Source: Thiodubiliella sp900128405
Lineage (GTDB): Bacteria; Pseudomonadota; Gammaproteobacteria; PS1; Pseudothioglobaceae
Direction: 5' to 3'
Length of the DNA: 64,000 nucleotides
NCBI GenBank assembly: GCA_963682085.1
Contig: OY821614.1
Location: forward strand, 496,001-560,000
Part shown: positions 49,433 through 59,089 of the stretch, piece after piece
Position numbering within the stretch: position 1 is the stretch's first letter
How the letters are laid out: each line of letters opens with the position of its first letter
Notes under the pieces: model-generated
What the model was told of the DNA's origin: nothing
Databases searched by the model: none
The model's input: the letters and a program-made list of their open reading frames with translations, nothing else
Program-made: the position numbers and the translations under genes

Positions 49433-51376
49433 ATGAAAAATATACTTAATCAACCTAATTTCTACCCAAAAGATATTGTTATAACTGTTCAAGCCTTAAT
49501 CAAAGAAGGATTAAAGGTGGTGAATATAGCTGCCAAAGGTAAAACTTGGGCTGAGGTGGTTGAACCTTTGGACAGGTTTGAATTTAAATTTGAACAGCAT
49601 ATTAGTGTAAATTCGCACCTTAATGCAGTTATGTTTAGTGAGGTGTTTAACGCTGAATATGAAAAAACTTTACCGCTAGTTACTAATTTTTACACGGAAA
49701 TGAGTAGTAATAAGCAGTTGTATCAAGCTTATAAAAATCTTTTGGAGGCAGACTTGGATGAGCAGCAACAGCATATCATTAAAGAAAGTATTAAAGCGTT
49801 TGAACTTTCTGGCGTGGGATTGAAAGGCGAAAAATCTACTCGGTTTAAGGCAATTAAAGAGCGTTTAAGTATTTTGAGTAATCAATTTTCTAAAAACAGT
49901 TTAATGGCAACTAACGCATGGAAAAAAACAGTTTCCAAAGTGGACTTAAAAGGTTATGACGAAGACAAACTTGCCAAAGTTAAGTCGGATAATGGTTATG
50001 AAATTAGCTTGCAAGCACCGATTTATATGGATGTTATGGTGTATGCGGATAAGCGTGATTTGCGAGAAGAAGTTTATAAGGCGTATGTTTCCCGTGCATC
50101 TGAGGTCGGCATTACTGATAAAAAGTTTGACAATAAAGCCATTATGGATGAGATTTTGATATTGCGTTTAGAGATGGCAAAAATATTGGGTTTTGAGCAT
50201 TATGCACAATGCTCTATTGCCGCTAAAATGGTGGATTCTACAGAGCAAGTGTTAGATTTTTTGCAAGATTTAGTGCAACGATCAAAGCCACAGGCAGAGC
50301 AGGAATTGGCAGAACTTAAAGCATTTTCGGGTATAGATTTAATGCCTTGGGATTTGGCGTATTATTCAGAAAAATTGAAGCAGAAAAAATTTGGTTTTAA
50401 GCAATCAGATTTGGCACCATATTTCCCTGAAAAACAAGTATTGAGTGGATTGTTTACCACCATCGAAAATCTATATCAAGTTCACATTACGGTGGTAGAT
50501 GAGCAATGCTATCATGCGGATGTTCAGGTGTTGGATATTGTCAATAAAGCAGGTTTGGTTGGGCGTATTTATTTGGACATATATGCTAGGGAGAACAAAC
50601 GAGGTGGGGCATGGATGGCGGATTATCAGCCATTAATGGGCAATAACAAGCCAGTTGCTTTTGTAGTTTGCAACCTAAATTCTCCTTCTGAGGGCAAGCC
50701 TGCTTTATTTGAGTTTGATGAAATTGTTACCTTGTTTCATGAGTTTGGTCATGCGTTACACCATTTGTTAACTACAGTTAAGTATCCATCAGTGGCAGGT
50801 ATTGCGGGTGTGCCTTGGGACGGGGTGGAGTTGCCGAGCCAATATATGGAATTTTTCTGCTATGAGCAAGTTGTGGTTAAATTACTTTCCAAGCACTGGC
50901 AAACAGGTGAATCGTTGCCAGATGATTTATACGATAAATTCATTGCCTCTAAGAATTTTCAATCGGCACTCGGTATGTTGCGTCAATGTGAATTTTCCCT
51001 GTGGGACATTAAAACGCATTCAGAAGACAAAGATACTTATGTAATTTTAGATGAAATTAGGAAGGAAACTGCCTTGATACCTAGTGTGAATGAAGGTCGC
51101 TTTTTAAACACTTTTGGACATATTTTTAGTGGTGGATATGCAGCAGGCTATTTTAGTTATAAATGGGCTGAAGTGCTGGCAGCAGATGCGTATTATTATG
51201 TCCAATCCCAAGGTGGTATCGGCTCAAATGCAGCAAGTTCCTTTTTAAAGGAAATATTACAAGTTGGCGGTAGTCTAGATTTTATGGCACAATATATTAA
51301 ATTTAGAGGAGAGAATCCTAGCATCAAGGCATTACTTAAATCAAATGGTATTTATATTGAGAGTGAAAACAGGTAA
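49433..51376 (+). CDS. prlC: Oligopeptidase A (M3 metallopeptidase)
   Basis: The 647-aa peptidase has the zinc site HEFGHALHHLL at 436-446 (His436, His440, with Glu437 catalytic), the downstream Glu ligand in VELPSQYMEFF near 464 and the substrate-binding SGGYAAGYFSYKWAEVLAAD near 565. This is the M3 oligopeptidase A family, which degrades peptides in the cytoplasm including cleaved signal peptides. The length is slightly below E. coli (680 aa). Confidence 0.93.
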   Translation: MKNILNQPNFYPKDIVITVQALIKEGLKVVNIAAKGKTWAEVVEPLDRFEFKFEQHISVNSHLNAVMFSEVFNAEYEKTLPLVTNFYTEMSSNKQLYQAYKNLLEADLDEQQQHIIKESIKAFELSGVGLKGEKSTRFKAIKERLSILSNQFSKNSLMATNAWKKTVSKVDLKGYDEDKLAKVKSDNGYEISLQAPIYMDVMVYADKRDLREEVYKAYVSRASEVGITDKKFDNKAIMDEILILRLEMAKILGFEHYAQCSIAAKMVDSTEQVLDFLQDLVQRSKPQAEQELAELKAFSGIDLMPWDLAYYSEKLKQKKFGFKQSDLAPYFPEKQVLSGLFTTIENLYQVHITVVDEQCYHADVQVLDIVNKAGLVGRIYLDIYARENKRGGAWMADYQPLMGNNKPVAFVVCNLNSPSEGKPALFEFDEIVTLFHEFGHALHHLLTTVKYPSVAGIAGVPWDGVELPSQYMEFFCYEQVVVKLLSKHWQTGESLPDDLYDKFIASKNFQSALGMLRQCEFSLWDIKTHSEDKDTYVILDEIRKETALIPSVNEGRFLNTFGHIFSGGYAAGYFSYKWAEVLAADAYYYVQSQGGIGSNAASSFLKEILQVGGSLDFMAQYIKFRGENPSIKALLKSNGIYIESENR

Positions 51377-51408
51377 AATAATTTTTTTATTATTATGGAA
51401 TAGAAGGT

Positions 51409-51606
51409 ATGTCAATAATTAAGATTTTAGTGGGTAGCATTGTGATTTTAGCGCTTGCTGGCGGTGCGGTTCAATTTAAATCAACAAATGAATACTGGTC
51501 CTTAACAATGAATAAAGAAATGGCGAAAAATAGTGTGCAAAATGGCGTGCTTAGAATCTATGATTTTGCTAAATCATTGTTTGACGATGGCGTTAAACAA
51601 CTTTAA
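51409..51606 (+). CDS. Small membrane protein, 65 aa
   Basis: A 65-aa product with one N-terminal helix (IIKILVGSIVILALAGGAV) and a polar tail ending FAKSLFDDGVKQL. Site AGAAGG precedes the ATG, 32 bases after prlC on the same strand. The family is unknown. Like the 17987 ORF it is a short basic-start membrane protein; the two are not clearly homologous. Confidence 0.5.
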   Translation: MSIIKILVGSIVILALAGGAVQFKSTNEYWSLTMNKEMAKNSVQNGVLRIYDFAKSLFDDGVKQL

Positions 51607-51689
51607 TTTTCTTAATCTAAAAATAGAAATTAAAAAAAGTAGAGAGCCAGTTGAATTTACATCATTAAAAGATAACCTTATCTTTAGTT

Positions 51690-52928
51690 TTAAATCTTAG
51701 ACAATAAAATCGTCCCATTAGTGCCACCAAAGCCAAATGAATTACTGAGTGCATGGTTAATTTTCATCTCTCTGGCTTCATTAGCACAATAATCTAAATC
51801 ACAATTAGAATCTTGATTAATAATATTGATAGTTGGTGGCGACACTTGATCTCTGATTGATAAGGCAGTAAAAATTGCCTCAATGCCCCCAGCGGCTCCT
51901 AGTAAATGACCTGTCATTGATTTTGTAGAACTCATTACAATTTGGTGAGCATGATTGCCAAATGCTAATTTAGTGGCATCGGTTTCCGCTTGGTCTCCAG
52001 CAGGCGTAGAGGTGCCATGTGCATTGATGTAATCAATTTGTTCTGCATTAACACCTGCATTTCGAAGTGCATTTTTTACGCATATAGCTGCACCTTCACC
52101 CCCTTTAGAGGGTAAAGTCATATGGTAAGCGTCGCCACTCATGCCATAGCCTGAGACTTCGGCGTATATTTTTGCCCCACGAGCTTTAGCATGCTCATAT
52201 TCTTCTAATACTATTACGCCAGCACCATCACTAAGCACAAAGCCATCACGGTCTTGATCCCAAGGTCGAGATGCAGTTGCTGGGTCGTCATTACGAGTAG
52301 AAAGGGCGCGTAATGCGGCAAATCCACCTAAGCCACAATTGGTGGTTGACATTTCAGCACCACCCGCTATCATTACATCAGCATCACCATATTCAATTAG
52401 ACGCGATGCGTTGCCAATATTGTGTGTGCCAGTTGTGCATGCTGTTACAATAGCAAAATTTGGCCCCTTAAGTCCGTATTTAATGGACAGATTGCCAGAA
52501 ATCATATTGATAATAGAGGAGGGGACGAAGAAAGGTGAAATTCGCCTTGCACCTTTCTTTCTAAAAAGGTCAGCCGTTTTTTCAATTGAATTTAAGCCAC
52601 CAATTCCTGAGCCAATTGCAACGCCAATGCGTTCGGCATTTTCCTCAGTAATCTCAAGTCCACTGTCTTCAATCGCCTGGATACCTGCTGCCATGCCATA
52701 ATGAATAAAAGTATCCATTTTTTTGGCATCTTTGGGTTTTAAATAATCAGCAATATCAAAATTTTTAACTGAACCGCCAATGGTAACTGATTGCCCTTCA
52801 GTCTCAAGGTTGCTCAAGGTGTTAATACCTGATTGCCCTTTAAGGATGTTGTCCCATGCACTAGATACGCTTGAACCAACGGGAGAAACAATGCCCATAC
52901 CTGTAATTACAACTCTTCTTTTATTCAT
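51690..52928 (-). CDS. fabF: 3-oxoacyl-ACP synthase II
   Basis: The 412-aa ketosynthase has RVVITGMGIVSPVGS at the start, the catalytic Cys in VTACTTGTHNIGNASRLIEY near 165, the two His in INAHGTSTPAGDQAE near 303 and STKSMTGHLLGAAGGIEAI near 340, and the C-terminal NSFGFGGTNGTILL. It elongates acyl-ACP with malonyl-ACP. It lies downstream of acpP, but a strong hairpin separates the two, so it may be expressed at a lower level or from its own promoter. Confidence 0.96.
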   Translation of the reverse strand: MNKRRVVITGMGIVSPVGSSVSSAWDNILKGQSGINTLSNLETEGQSVTIGGSVKNFDIADYLKPKDAKKMDTFIHYGMAAGIQAIEDSGLEITEENAERIGVAIGSGIGGLNSIEKTADLFRKKGARRISPFFVPSSIINMISGNLSIKYGLKGPNFAIVTACTTGTHNIGNASRLIEYGDADVMIAGGAEMSTTNCGLGGFAALRALSTRNDDPATASRPWDQDRDGFVLSDGAGVIVLEEYEHAKARGAKIYAEVSGYGMSGDAYHMTLPSKGGEGAAICVKNALRNAGVNAEQIDYINAHGTSTPAGDQAETDATKLAFGNHAHQIVMSSTKSMTGHLLGAAGGIEAIFTALSIRDQVSPPTINIINQDSNCDLDYCANEAREMKINHALSNSFGFGGTNGTILLSKI

Positions 52929-52953
52929 GTTTGCGTAAAAGCCTCTTTCTGTA

Positions 52954-52981
52954 TAAAAAAAGCGCTAAATAAAGCGCTTTT
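52954..52981 (-). terminator. Terminator between acpP and fabF
   Basis: On the minus strand AAAAGCGCTTTATTTAGCGC followed by a run of T forms an eight-base stem and U tract. It ends the acpP transcript just before fabF, so fabF expression likely comes from read-through or a small promoter. A near copy of the stem on the other strand would work too. Confidence 0.8.
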
Positions 52982-53004
52982 AAATTTAAGTCAATAAATG
53001 GAAA

Positions 53005-53232
53005 TTACAAATTATTGTTAACATAATCAATTGCTTGTTGAACTGTAGTAATATTTTCTGCCTCATCATCAGGAATTTCACAGTCAAATTCTTCTTCAAG
53101 CGACATAACTAATTCAACAGTGTCTAGAGAGTCTGCACCTAAATCATCAATAAAAGAAGCGTTGTTATCAATATCGCCACTTGCGTCTAATTGCTCAGCT
53201 ACCACTGCCTTTACTCTTTGCTCAATACTCAT
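53005..53232 (-). CDS. acpP: Acyl carrier protein
   Basis: The 75-aa acidic protein starts MSIEQRVKAVVAEQLD and carries the phosphopantetheine serine in DDLGADSLDTVEL near residue 35. It carries growing acyl chains for fatty-acid synthesis and for the LpxA/LpxD/LpxL enzymes also encoded here. It is read towards fabF with a terminator between them. Confidence 0.97.
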   Translation of the reverse strand: MSIEQRVKAVVAEQLDASGDIDNNASFIDDLGADSLDTVELVMSLEEEFDCEIPDDEAENITTVQQAIDYVNNNL

Positions 53233-53307
53233 TTGTTATTCCCATGTTATTATTATAAAAGTTGTATTTTATCGTAAAAATAGTTTTATGCAATAGTGTT
53301 TTTGCAA

Positions 53308-53982
53308 CTATTTTTGATAATGGGTGGGGTCCATTATGCCTGCCGCTTTAAAGCCGAGTTTTCTATATTCACAAGCATCACAAAATCCACAAGCATCGCC
53401 ATTTTCATCCGCTTGATAACAAGTGGTGGTCATTGCATAATCTACCCCTAATGCCAAACCTTTTTGAATAATTTGCGCCTTATGTAAATCTATTAATGGC
53501 GTGTGAATAGTGAGTTTTTGACCTTCAACACCTTGTTTGGTAGCAAGATTTGCCATGGTTTCAAAGGCACTAATATATTCTGCACGGCAATCTGGGTAGC
53601 CTGAATAATCTAGCGCATTAACACCGATAAAGACATCTTGGCATTCTAGCACTTCTGCCCATGCCATTGCATAAGATAGAAAGATGGTGTTGCGTGCAGG
53701 CACATAAGTAATAGGGATGCCGTTACTCTTTTTAAATTTTGGCACATCAATTGCACTGTCGGTAAGTGCAGATCCACCAATATCGTTTAAAGAGATGGTC
53801 ATAATTCGGTGCTCAATAGTAGAAAACAATTCAGAAATCTGTTTAGCAGAATTCAGTTCTGATTTTTGCTTTTGCCCATAATCAAAACTCAATGCGTAGC
53901 AATCAAATCCTTGGGATTTGGCAATAGCAAGCGTGGTGGTAGAATCTAAGCCACCTGATAAAAGAATGACTGCTTTAGACAT
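53308..53982 (-). CDS. queC: 7-cyano-7-deazaguanine synthase
   Basis: Start set at ATG 53982 (MSKAVILLSGGLDSTTTLAI), 224 aa; an upstream TTG adds two residues. The PP-loop SGGLDSTT lies at 8-15, and zinc cysteines lie at the C-terminus (TTCYQADENGDACGFCDACE). It converts 7-carboxy-7-deazaguanine to preQ0 for queuosine. It overlaps the parE 3' end by eight bases, a coupling without functional logic that I know of. Confidence 0.94.
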   Translation of the reverse strand: MSKAVILLSGGLDSTTTLAIAKSQGFDCYALSFDYGQKQKSELNSAKQISELFSTIEHRIMTISLNDIGGSALTDSAIDVPKFKKSNGIPITYVPARNTIFLSYAMAWAEVLECQDVFIGVNALDYSGYPDCRAEYISAFETMANLATKQGVEGQKLTIHTPLIDLHKAQIIQKGLALGVDYAMTTTCYQADENGDACGFCDACEYRKLGFKAAGIMDPTHYQK

Positions 53983-55858
53983 TGGCAAGATTGCCTTTTT
54001 CTTCCAGCCATTTCTTTCGGTCTGGTGCGCGTTTTTTACTCAGTAACATATCCATCATCTGATCGACTTGCAGTGGATTGTCAAGTGTTAATTGAATCAA
54101 TCGGCGGGTGTCGGGTAACATCGTGGTTTCTCGCAGTTGCGAAGGGTTCATTTCACCTAAGCCTTTGAAGCGTTGAACTTGAATTTTAACGCGTTTGTTT
54201 TCTTTTTCTATTTTCTTAATCATGGCATCGCGTTCGGCATTATCTAATGCGTAATGCACTTGTTTGCCAGCATCAATACGATATAGTGGTGGCATTGCTA
54301 CATAAATATGCCCCTCTTTGACCAGTTTCGGAAAGTGTTTGACAAATAGCGTGCAAATCAGAGTGGCAATATGTGCACCATCTGAGTCTGCATCTGCCAA
54401 AATACAAATTTTTCCATATCTTAGTCCTGATAGGTCTTTGCAATTTGGCTCTAAGCCAATGGCAACGCTAATATCGTGTATTTCGTTACTTGCCAGCACT
54501 TGGTCTGAATCCACCTCCCAAGTGTTTAAAATCTTGCCTCGTAGTGGCAAGATAGCTTGGTATTCTTTATCTCGTGCTTGTTTAGCAGAGCCACCTGCAG
54601 AATCTCCTTCAACCAAAAACACTTCGGTTTGATCAAGGTCATTACTAGTGCAATCTGATAATTTTCCTGGTAGAGCGGGACCACTTACTATTTTTTTGCG
54701 TATTATTTTTTTGCCTGTTTTCATCCGTGATTGTGCATTCATAATTGCCAATTCGGCAATTTTTTCAGCAATTGCGGTATGTTGGTTTAGCCAAAGACTG
54801 AATATATCTTTAACCACATTAGCGACAAAACTGGCACATTCTCTAGAGGATAATCGCTCTTTAGTTTGCCCTGAAAATTGTGGGTCTAAAATTTTAATAG
54901 ACAATACATAGGCGATTTTTTGCCAAACATCGTCAGGTGTAAGTTTGAGATTTTTCGGTAATAGGTTTCTAAATTCACAGAATTCTTTTAAAGCATCGGT
55001 CAATCCAGAGCGTAACCCATTGACATGCGTGCCACCCTGAGAGGTGGGAATAAGGTTAACATAACTTTCACTGATAACATTGGTGTTGTATTCGGTCCAT
55101 GCTAATGAACAATGCATTTGTTGCTCGTTAGACTCGTAAGTTACAACAAATGGCACTTCTGGTAAACAATCTAAGCCATCAAGTGAAACTGATAAATAAT
55201 CTTTTAAGCCGTCTTTGTAGTTCCAATGGTCTTCAGTGCCATCAATTTCATTGTGGAAAGTAACATCTAAACCTGGGCATAACACTGCTTTTGAGCGTAG
55301 ATTGTGCCTTAACTTGGTAATAGAAAATTTCACTGTGTCAAAAAATTGTGCATCTGGAGTGAATTTAACTTTGGTGCCTGTGTTGCGTTTTCCAACAGCA
55401 CCAATGACCTCAAGTTCAGATTTTTTAAGGCCATTGGAAAATGAAATATAATGTGTTTTAGAATCGCGTTTAATCCACACTTCTACTAGCGTTGACAGGG
55501 CGTTTACCACTGAAATTCCAACCCCGTGTAGCCCCCCAGAAAACTGATAAGAATCATTTGAAAATTTACCACCTGCATGAAGTTTGGTGAGAATTACCTC
55601 AACACCTGATACGCCTTCTTTAGGGTGAATGTCAACAGGCATACCGCGACCGTTATCCTCAACTGAGATAGAATTATCTTTGCAAAGCACCACATTGATT
55701 TTTGTCGCATATCCAGCCACTGCTTCATCGACACTGTTGTCAATTACTTCTTGTGCTAAATGATTAGGACGCTCAGTCTCTGTATACATTCCTGGGCGTT
55801 TGCGTACGGGGTCTAAGCCAGATAATACCTCAATGGAGGATGAGTCATAGTTACTCAT
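53975..55858 (-). CDS. parE: DNA topoisomerase IV subunit B
   Basis: Start set at ATG 55858 (MSNYDSSSIEVLSG), 627 aa; a TTG reading adds four. The GHKL ATPase domain has IDNSVDEAVAG near 42, DNGRGMPVD near 70 and SGGLHGVGISVVNAL near 108. The TOPRIM part has EGDSAGGSAKQARDKEYQAI near 410 and the DADSDGAHI metal site near 490. The short length (about 630 aa) and the PALPGKLSDC motif are of ParE, not GyrB (about 800 aa). parC is not adjacent. Confidence 0.93.
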   Translation of the reverse strand: MSNYDSSSIEVLSGLDPVRKRPGMYTETERPNHLAQEVIDNSVDEAVAGYATKINVVLCKDNSISVEDNGRGMPVDIHPKEGVSGVEVILTKLHAGGKFSNDSYQFSGGLHGVGISVVNALSTLVEVWIKRDSKTHYISFSNGLKKSELEVIGAVGKRNTGTKVKFTPDAQFFDTVKFSITKLRHNLRSKAVLCPGLDVTFHNEIDGTEDHWNYKDGLKDYLSVSLDGLDCLPEVPFVVTYESNEQQMHCSLAWTEYNTNVISESYVNLIPTSQGGTHVNGLRSGLTDALKEFCEFRNLLPKNLKLTPDDVWQKIAYVLSIKILDPQFSGQTKERLSSRECASFVANVVKDIFSLWLNQHTAIAEKIAELAIMNAQSRMKTGKKIIRKKIVSGPALPGKLSDCTSNDLDQTEVFLVEGDSAGGSAKQARDKEYQAILPLRGKILNTWEVDSDQVLASNEIHDISVAIGLEPNCKDLSGLRYGKICILADADSDGAHIATLICTLFVKHFPKLVKEGHIYVAMPPLYRIDAGKQVHYALDNAERDAMIKKIEKENKRVKIQVQRFKGLGEMNPSQLRETTMLPDTRRLIQLTLDNPLQVDQMMDMLLSKKRAPDRKKWLEEKGNLANV

Positions 55859-56043
55859 AAATAAACCCAATTTAACTTAGAAAGGCACGAAAATGGTGAA
55901 ATTTCCATCCAAATATGAGAAAGATGGCTGGTTATTCGATGAATTTTAAAGTGAAAAAAGTGTTGTTTTGTTTGTTTCATAAGTTGTAAAAAGTTAAGGC
56001 AATATTTTATAATTATTTTAAACTATTTTGTAAAGTATCATGC

Positions 56044-56078
56044 CAAAAAAAGCCCCGTAAAAACGAGGCTTTTTTATA
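56044..56078 (-). terminator. Terminator of groEL
   Basis: On the minus strand AAAAAAGCCTCGTTTTTACG GGGCTTTTTTT forms a stem (AGCC.CGT against ACG.GGCT with one mismatch) and ends in a T tract, just after the groEL stop. The 180 bases beyond, up to the parE start, are AT-rich and hold the parE promoter. Confidence 0.75.
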
Positions 56079-56095
56079 ACCAAAAGTCAGGTGAT

Positions 56096-57724
56096 TTACA
56101 TCATTCCACCCATTCCACCCATATCTGGTGCTGCAGGTGCAGATTCTTGTGGCACATCTGTAATCATTGCTTCAGTGGTAATCATTAAACCAGAGATACT
56201 TGCTGCATGTTGTAAAGCGGCACGAGTTACTTTGGTTGGGTCAAGAATACCCATTTTCAGCATATCGCCATATTCATCTGTGCTCGCATTATAACCATGG
56301 TTACCTGTGTTCTTAGTTACTTCGTTAAGAACAACAGAAGGCTCTCCGCCACCATTTGAAATAATTTGTCTTAAAGGTGCTTCCATAGCGCGTTTGGTTA
56401 TCTCAATACCGATATCTTGGTCGTGATTGTCGCCTTTTAATTTATTTAAGGCTTTAATTGCCCGAACCAAAGCAACACCGCCACCTGGCACTACACCTTC
56501 TTGCACAGCAGCACGCGTGGCATGAAGTGCATCGTCAACACGGTCTTTCTTTTCTTTCATTTCAACTTCAGTGGCAGCACCCACTTTAATAACGGCAACA
56601 CCGCCAGATAATTTAGCCAAACGCTCTTGTAGCTTCTCCATATCATACTCAGAAGTGGTTTGCTCTAATTGCGCTTTAATTTGTTTGACGCGACCGCCGA
56701 TATCTTCTTTTGAACCTGCACCATCAACAACCACCGTTTCATCTTTGCCAACTTCGATGCGTTTAGCAGAACCTAACTGGTCTTCGGTAACGGATTCAAG
56801 TGACAAGCCAACTTCTTCTGAAATCACTACGGCACCTGTTAACACAGCAAGGTCTTGCAAGATTGCCTTACGACGATCGCCAAAACCTGGAGATTTAACT
56901 GCAACTACTTTAACAATACCACGCATATTATTAACAACTAAAGTTGCCAAGGCCTCACCTTCGATATCTTCAGCGATAATCAAAAGAGGGCGACCAGATT
57001 TTTGCACGATTTCTAAAGTAGGGAGTAAATCACGAATGTTTGATATTTTTGATTCATTTAATAAAATTAAAGGGGATTCTAAATCAGCACTCATATTGTC
57101 TTGATTGTTGACAAAATAAGGTGATAAGTAACCGCGTTCAAACTGCATACCTTCAACCACATCTAATTCATTGTTAAGACCTGATCCTTCTTCAACAGTA
57201 ATCACACCTTCTTTACCAACTTTTTCCATAGCTTCGGCAATGATGTTGCCAACGCTGGTATCGGAGTTGGCAGAAATTGTGCCTACTTGAGCGATTGATT
57301 TAGTGTCATCACAAGGTTGAGAAAGTTTGTGTAGTGCATTAACGGCTACTTCGGTAGCCTTATCAATGCCACGCTTAAGATCCATAGGGTTCATGCCCGC
57401 AGAAACTGCTTTAACACCTTCGGTAATCAAAGCTTGTGCAAGTACGGTTGCTGTTGTTGTGCCATCGCCAGCGATATCGTTGGTTTTGGAAGCAACTTCT
57501 TTTACCATTTGTGCACCCATATTTTCAAACTTATTTTCCAGTTCAATTTCTTGTGCTACTGAAACACCATCTTTGGTAATAGTTGGCGCACCGAATGAAC
57601 GGTCTAAAACTACATTACGACCCTTAGGGCCTAAGGTTACTTTTACTGCATCAGCCAATGTGTTGACGCCGTTTAGCATTAAATTTCTAGCATTTATGCC
57701 AAATTCTATATCTTTTACACTCAT
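56096..57724 (-). CDS. groEL: Chaperonin GroEL
   Basis: The 542-aa chaperonin matches GroEL throughout: GPKGRNVVLDRSFGAPTITKD near 31, AGDGTTTATVLAQAL near 85, EDIEGEALATLVVNNMRG near 251, GAATEVEMKEKKDRVDDALH near 383, PGGGVALVRA near 412 and the C-terminal GGMGGMM tail. It folds proteins in the double ring with GroES. It follows groES by 11 bases and rpoH lies upstream of groES. Confidence 0.98.
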   Translation of the reverse strand: MSVKDIEFGINARNLMLNGVNTLADAVKVTLGPKGRNVVLDRSFGAPTITKDGVSVAQEIELENKFENMGAQMVKEVASKTNDIAGDGTTTATVLAQALITEGVKAVSAGMNPMDLKRGIDKATEVAVNALHKLSQPCDDTKSIAQVGTISANSDTSVGNIIAEAMEKVGKEGVITVEEGSGLNNELDVVEGMQFERGYLSPYFVNNQDNMSADLESPLILLNESKISNIRDLLPTLEIVQKSGRPLLIIAEDIEGEALATLVVNNMRGIVKVVAVKSPGFGDRRKAILQDLAVLTGAVVISEEVGLSLESVTEDQLGSAKRIEVGKDETVVVDGAGSKEDIGGRVKQIKAQLEQTTSEYDMEKLQERLAKLSGGVAVIKVGAATEVEMKEKKDRVDDALHATRAAVQEGVVPGGGVALVRAIKALNKLKGDNHDQDIGIEITKRAMEAPLRQIISNGGGEPSVVLNEVTKNTGNHGYNASTDEYGDMLKMGILDPTKVTRAALQHAASISGLMITTEAMITDVPQESAPAAPDMGGMGGMM

Positions 57725-57735
57725 TTTAATCTCCT

Positions 57736-58023
57736 TTATTCAATGATGGCAACGATGTCGCTTTCGCTCATTACCAATAGAGTTTCACCTTTCACTTTAA
57801 TTTCTGTGCCAGCAAATTGACCAAACAAAACTTTATCCTCAATTTTAACATCCAAAGTGATAACATCACCATTGTCATTTTTTCTACCATTACCTACAGC
57901 AACAATAACACCTTCTGAAGGCTTTTCACTTGCTGAACCGGGGATAATTAAGCCACTTTCTGTGGTTTTTTCTTCTTCTGATCTGCGAACGACAACACGG
58001 TCGTGAAGGGGGCGAATATTCAT
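57736..58023 (-). CDS. groES: Co-chaperonin GroES
   Basis: The 95-aa co-chaperonin starts MNIRPLHDRVVVRR and has the mobile loop EEKTTESGLIIPGSASEKP near 17-35, VGNGRKNDNGD and the roof hairpin. It caps GroEL. The start is 36 bases after the stop of rpoH; no separate heat-shock promoter is seen in this gap, although the 3' end of rpoH could hold one. Confidence 0.97.
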   Translation of the reverse strand: MNIRPLHDRVVVRRSEEEKTTESGLIIPGSASEKPSEGVIVAVGNGRKNDNGDVITLDVKIEDKVLFGQFAGTEIKVKGETLLVMSESDIVAIIE

Positions 58024-58059
58024 TTTTTCTCCTATTTAAATTTAAATTTTTTTGAGCTT

Positions 58060-58905
58060 TTAAACTTGTTCTTTTAAAAAACTCTTAAGCTTTTGCATGG
58101 CTTTATTTTCAAGCTGACGAATCCTTTCAGCGGAAACTTCATACTTATCTGCTAAGGTATGTAGGGTCGTTTTTTCTTCTTTCAAGTATCTAGATTGTAA
58201 AATATCTAAACTTCTTTCATCTAGCGCAGAAAGTGCTTTATAAAGTTGTTGTTGCTGGTTTTTCCGAGTGTCATCACTGAGCAATAGTTGCTCAGGTGTT
58301 TGTGCATTAGCGTCAGTTAAATAACGCTCTGGGGCAAAGGTGTTTTCTTCGTCTGAATCTGTAGCCTCAAAGGCAACATCATTGAATTGTAATCGAGATT
58401 CCATTTCTAGAACATCTTTAGGACGCACACCTAGTTCATTGGCTATTTCTTCTGCTTGCGCTACACTGAGCGAGGTGTAGATATGTGATTTTGCTTTTTT
58501 AAGTTTGAAAAATAACTTGCGTTGTGATTTCGTGGTTGCAACTTTGACAATCTTCCAGTTTTTAAAGATAAATTCGTGAATTTCAGCACGAATCCAATAG
58601 ACTGCATAAGAAGCAAGGCGCACATTTTTATTAGGATTAAAGCGTTTAACCGCCTTCATTAGTCCAATCGTGCCTTCTTGAATTAAATCTGCTTGCTCAA
58701 GACCATAACCTTTGTAACCATGTGCAATAAAGGCAACAAAACGCATGTGTGATAACACCAATTTTCTTGCTGCACTCAAATCGTGGTTTTCATACAATTC
58801 AACAGCTAAGGCGTATTCTTCTTCTGCCGATAGAATTGGCGGATATTTTTGAACACCAATACCGGTATTGGCTTGAACGCTAGGTAAGGTAAATTTTTGA
58901 TTCAT
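58060..58905 (-). CDS. rpoH: RNA polymerase sigma-32 factor (heat shock)
   Basis: Start set at ATG 58905 (MNQKFTLPSVQANTG), 281 aa; an upstream reading adds nine residues not in the family. Region 2 contains HMRFVAFIAHGYKGYGLEQA near 66 and YAVYWIRAEIHEFIFKNW near 113. The RpoH box SQRKLFFKLKKAKSH, bound by core polymerase, lies near 136. Region 4 has the helix-turn-helix TLHTLADKYEVSAERIRQLE. Sigma-32 controls groES-groEL, which lie directly downstream on the same strand, an uncommon adjacency. Confidence 0.94.
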   Translation of the reverse strand: MNQKFTLPSVQANTGIGVQKYPPILSAEEEYALAVELYENHDLSAARKLVLSHMRFVAFIAHGYKGYGLEQADLIQEGTIGLMKAVKRFNPNKNVRLASYAVYWIRAEIHEFIFKNWKIVKVATTKSQRKLFFKLKKAKSHIYTSLSVAQAEEIANELGVRPKDVLEMESRLQFNDVAFEATDSDEENTFAPERYLTDANAQTPEQLLLSDDTRKNQQQQLYKALSALDERSLDILQSRYLKEEKTTLHTLADKYEVSAERIRQLENKAMQKLKSFLKEQV

Positions 58906-59089
58906 TGTCTTATTTTTAAAGATAAAAAACACGATAACATCATACCTTAATTTAAAGTTTTTTTTATAAGGCTTTCACCCCTAATTCAAAAAATAGAAAA
59001 CCAAAAACCAATATTAATCTTTATTATTACAGGAGAGGCATAATGTTTAACAATCAGATTGATAAGTTTTGTAATAGCAAGAGCTAATA

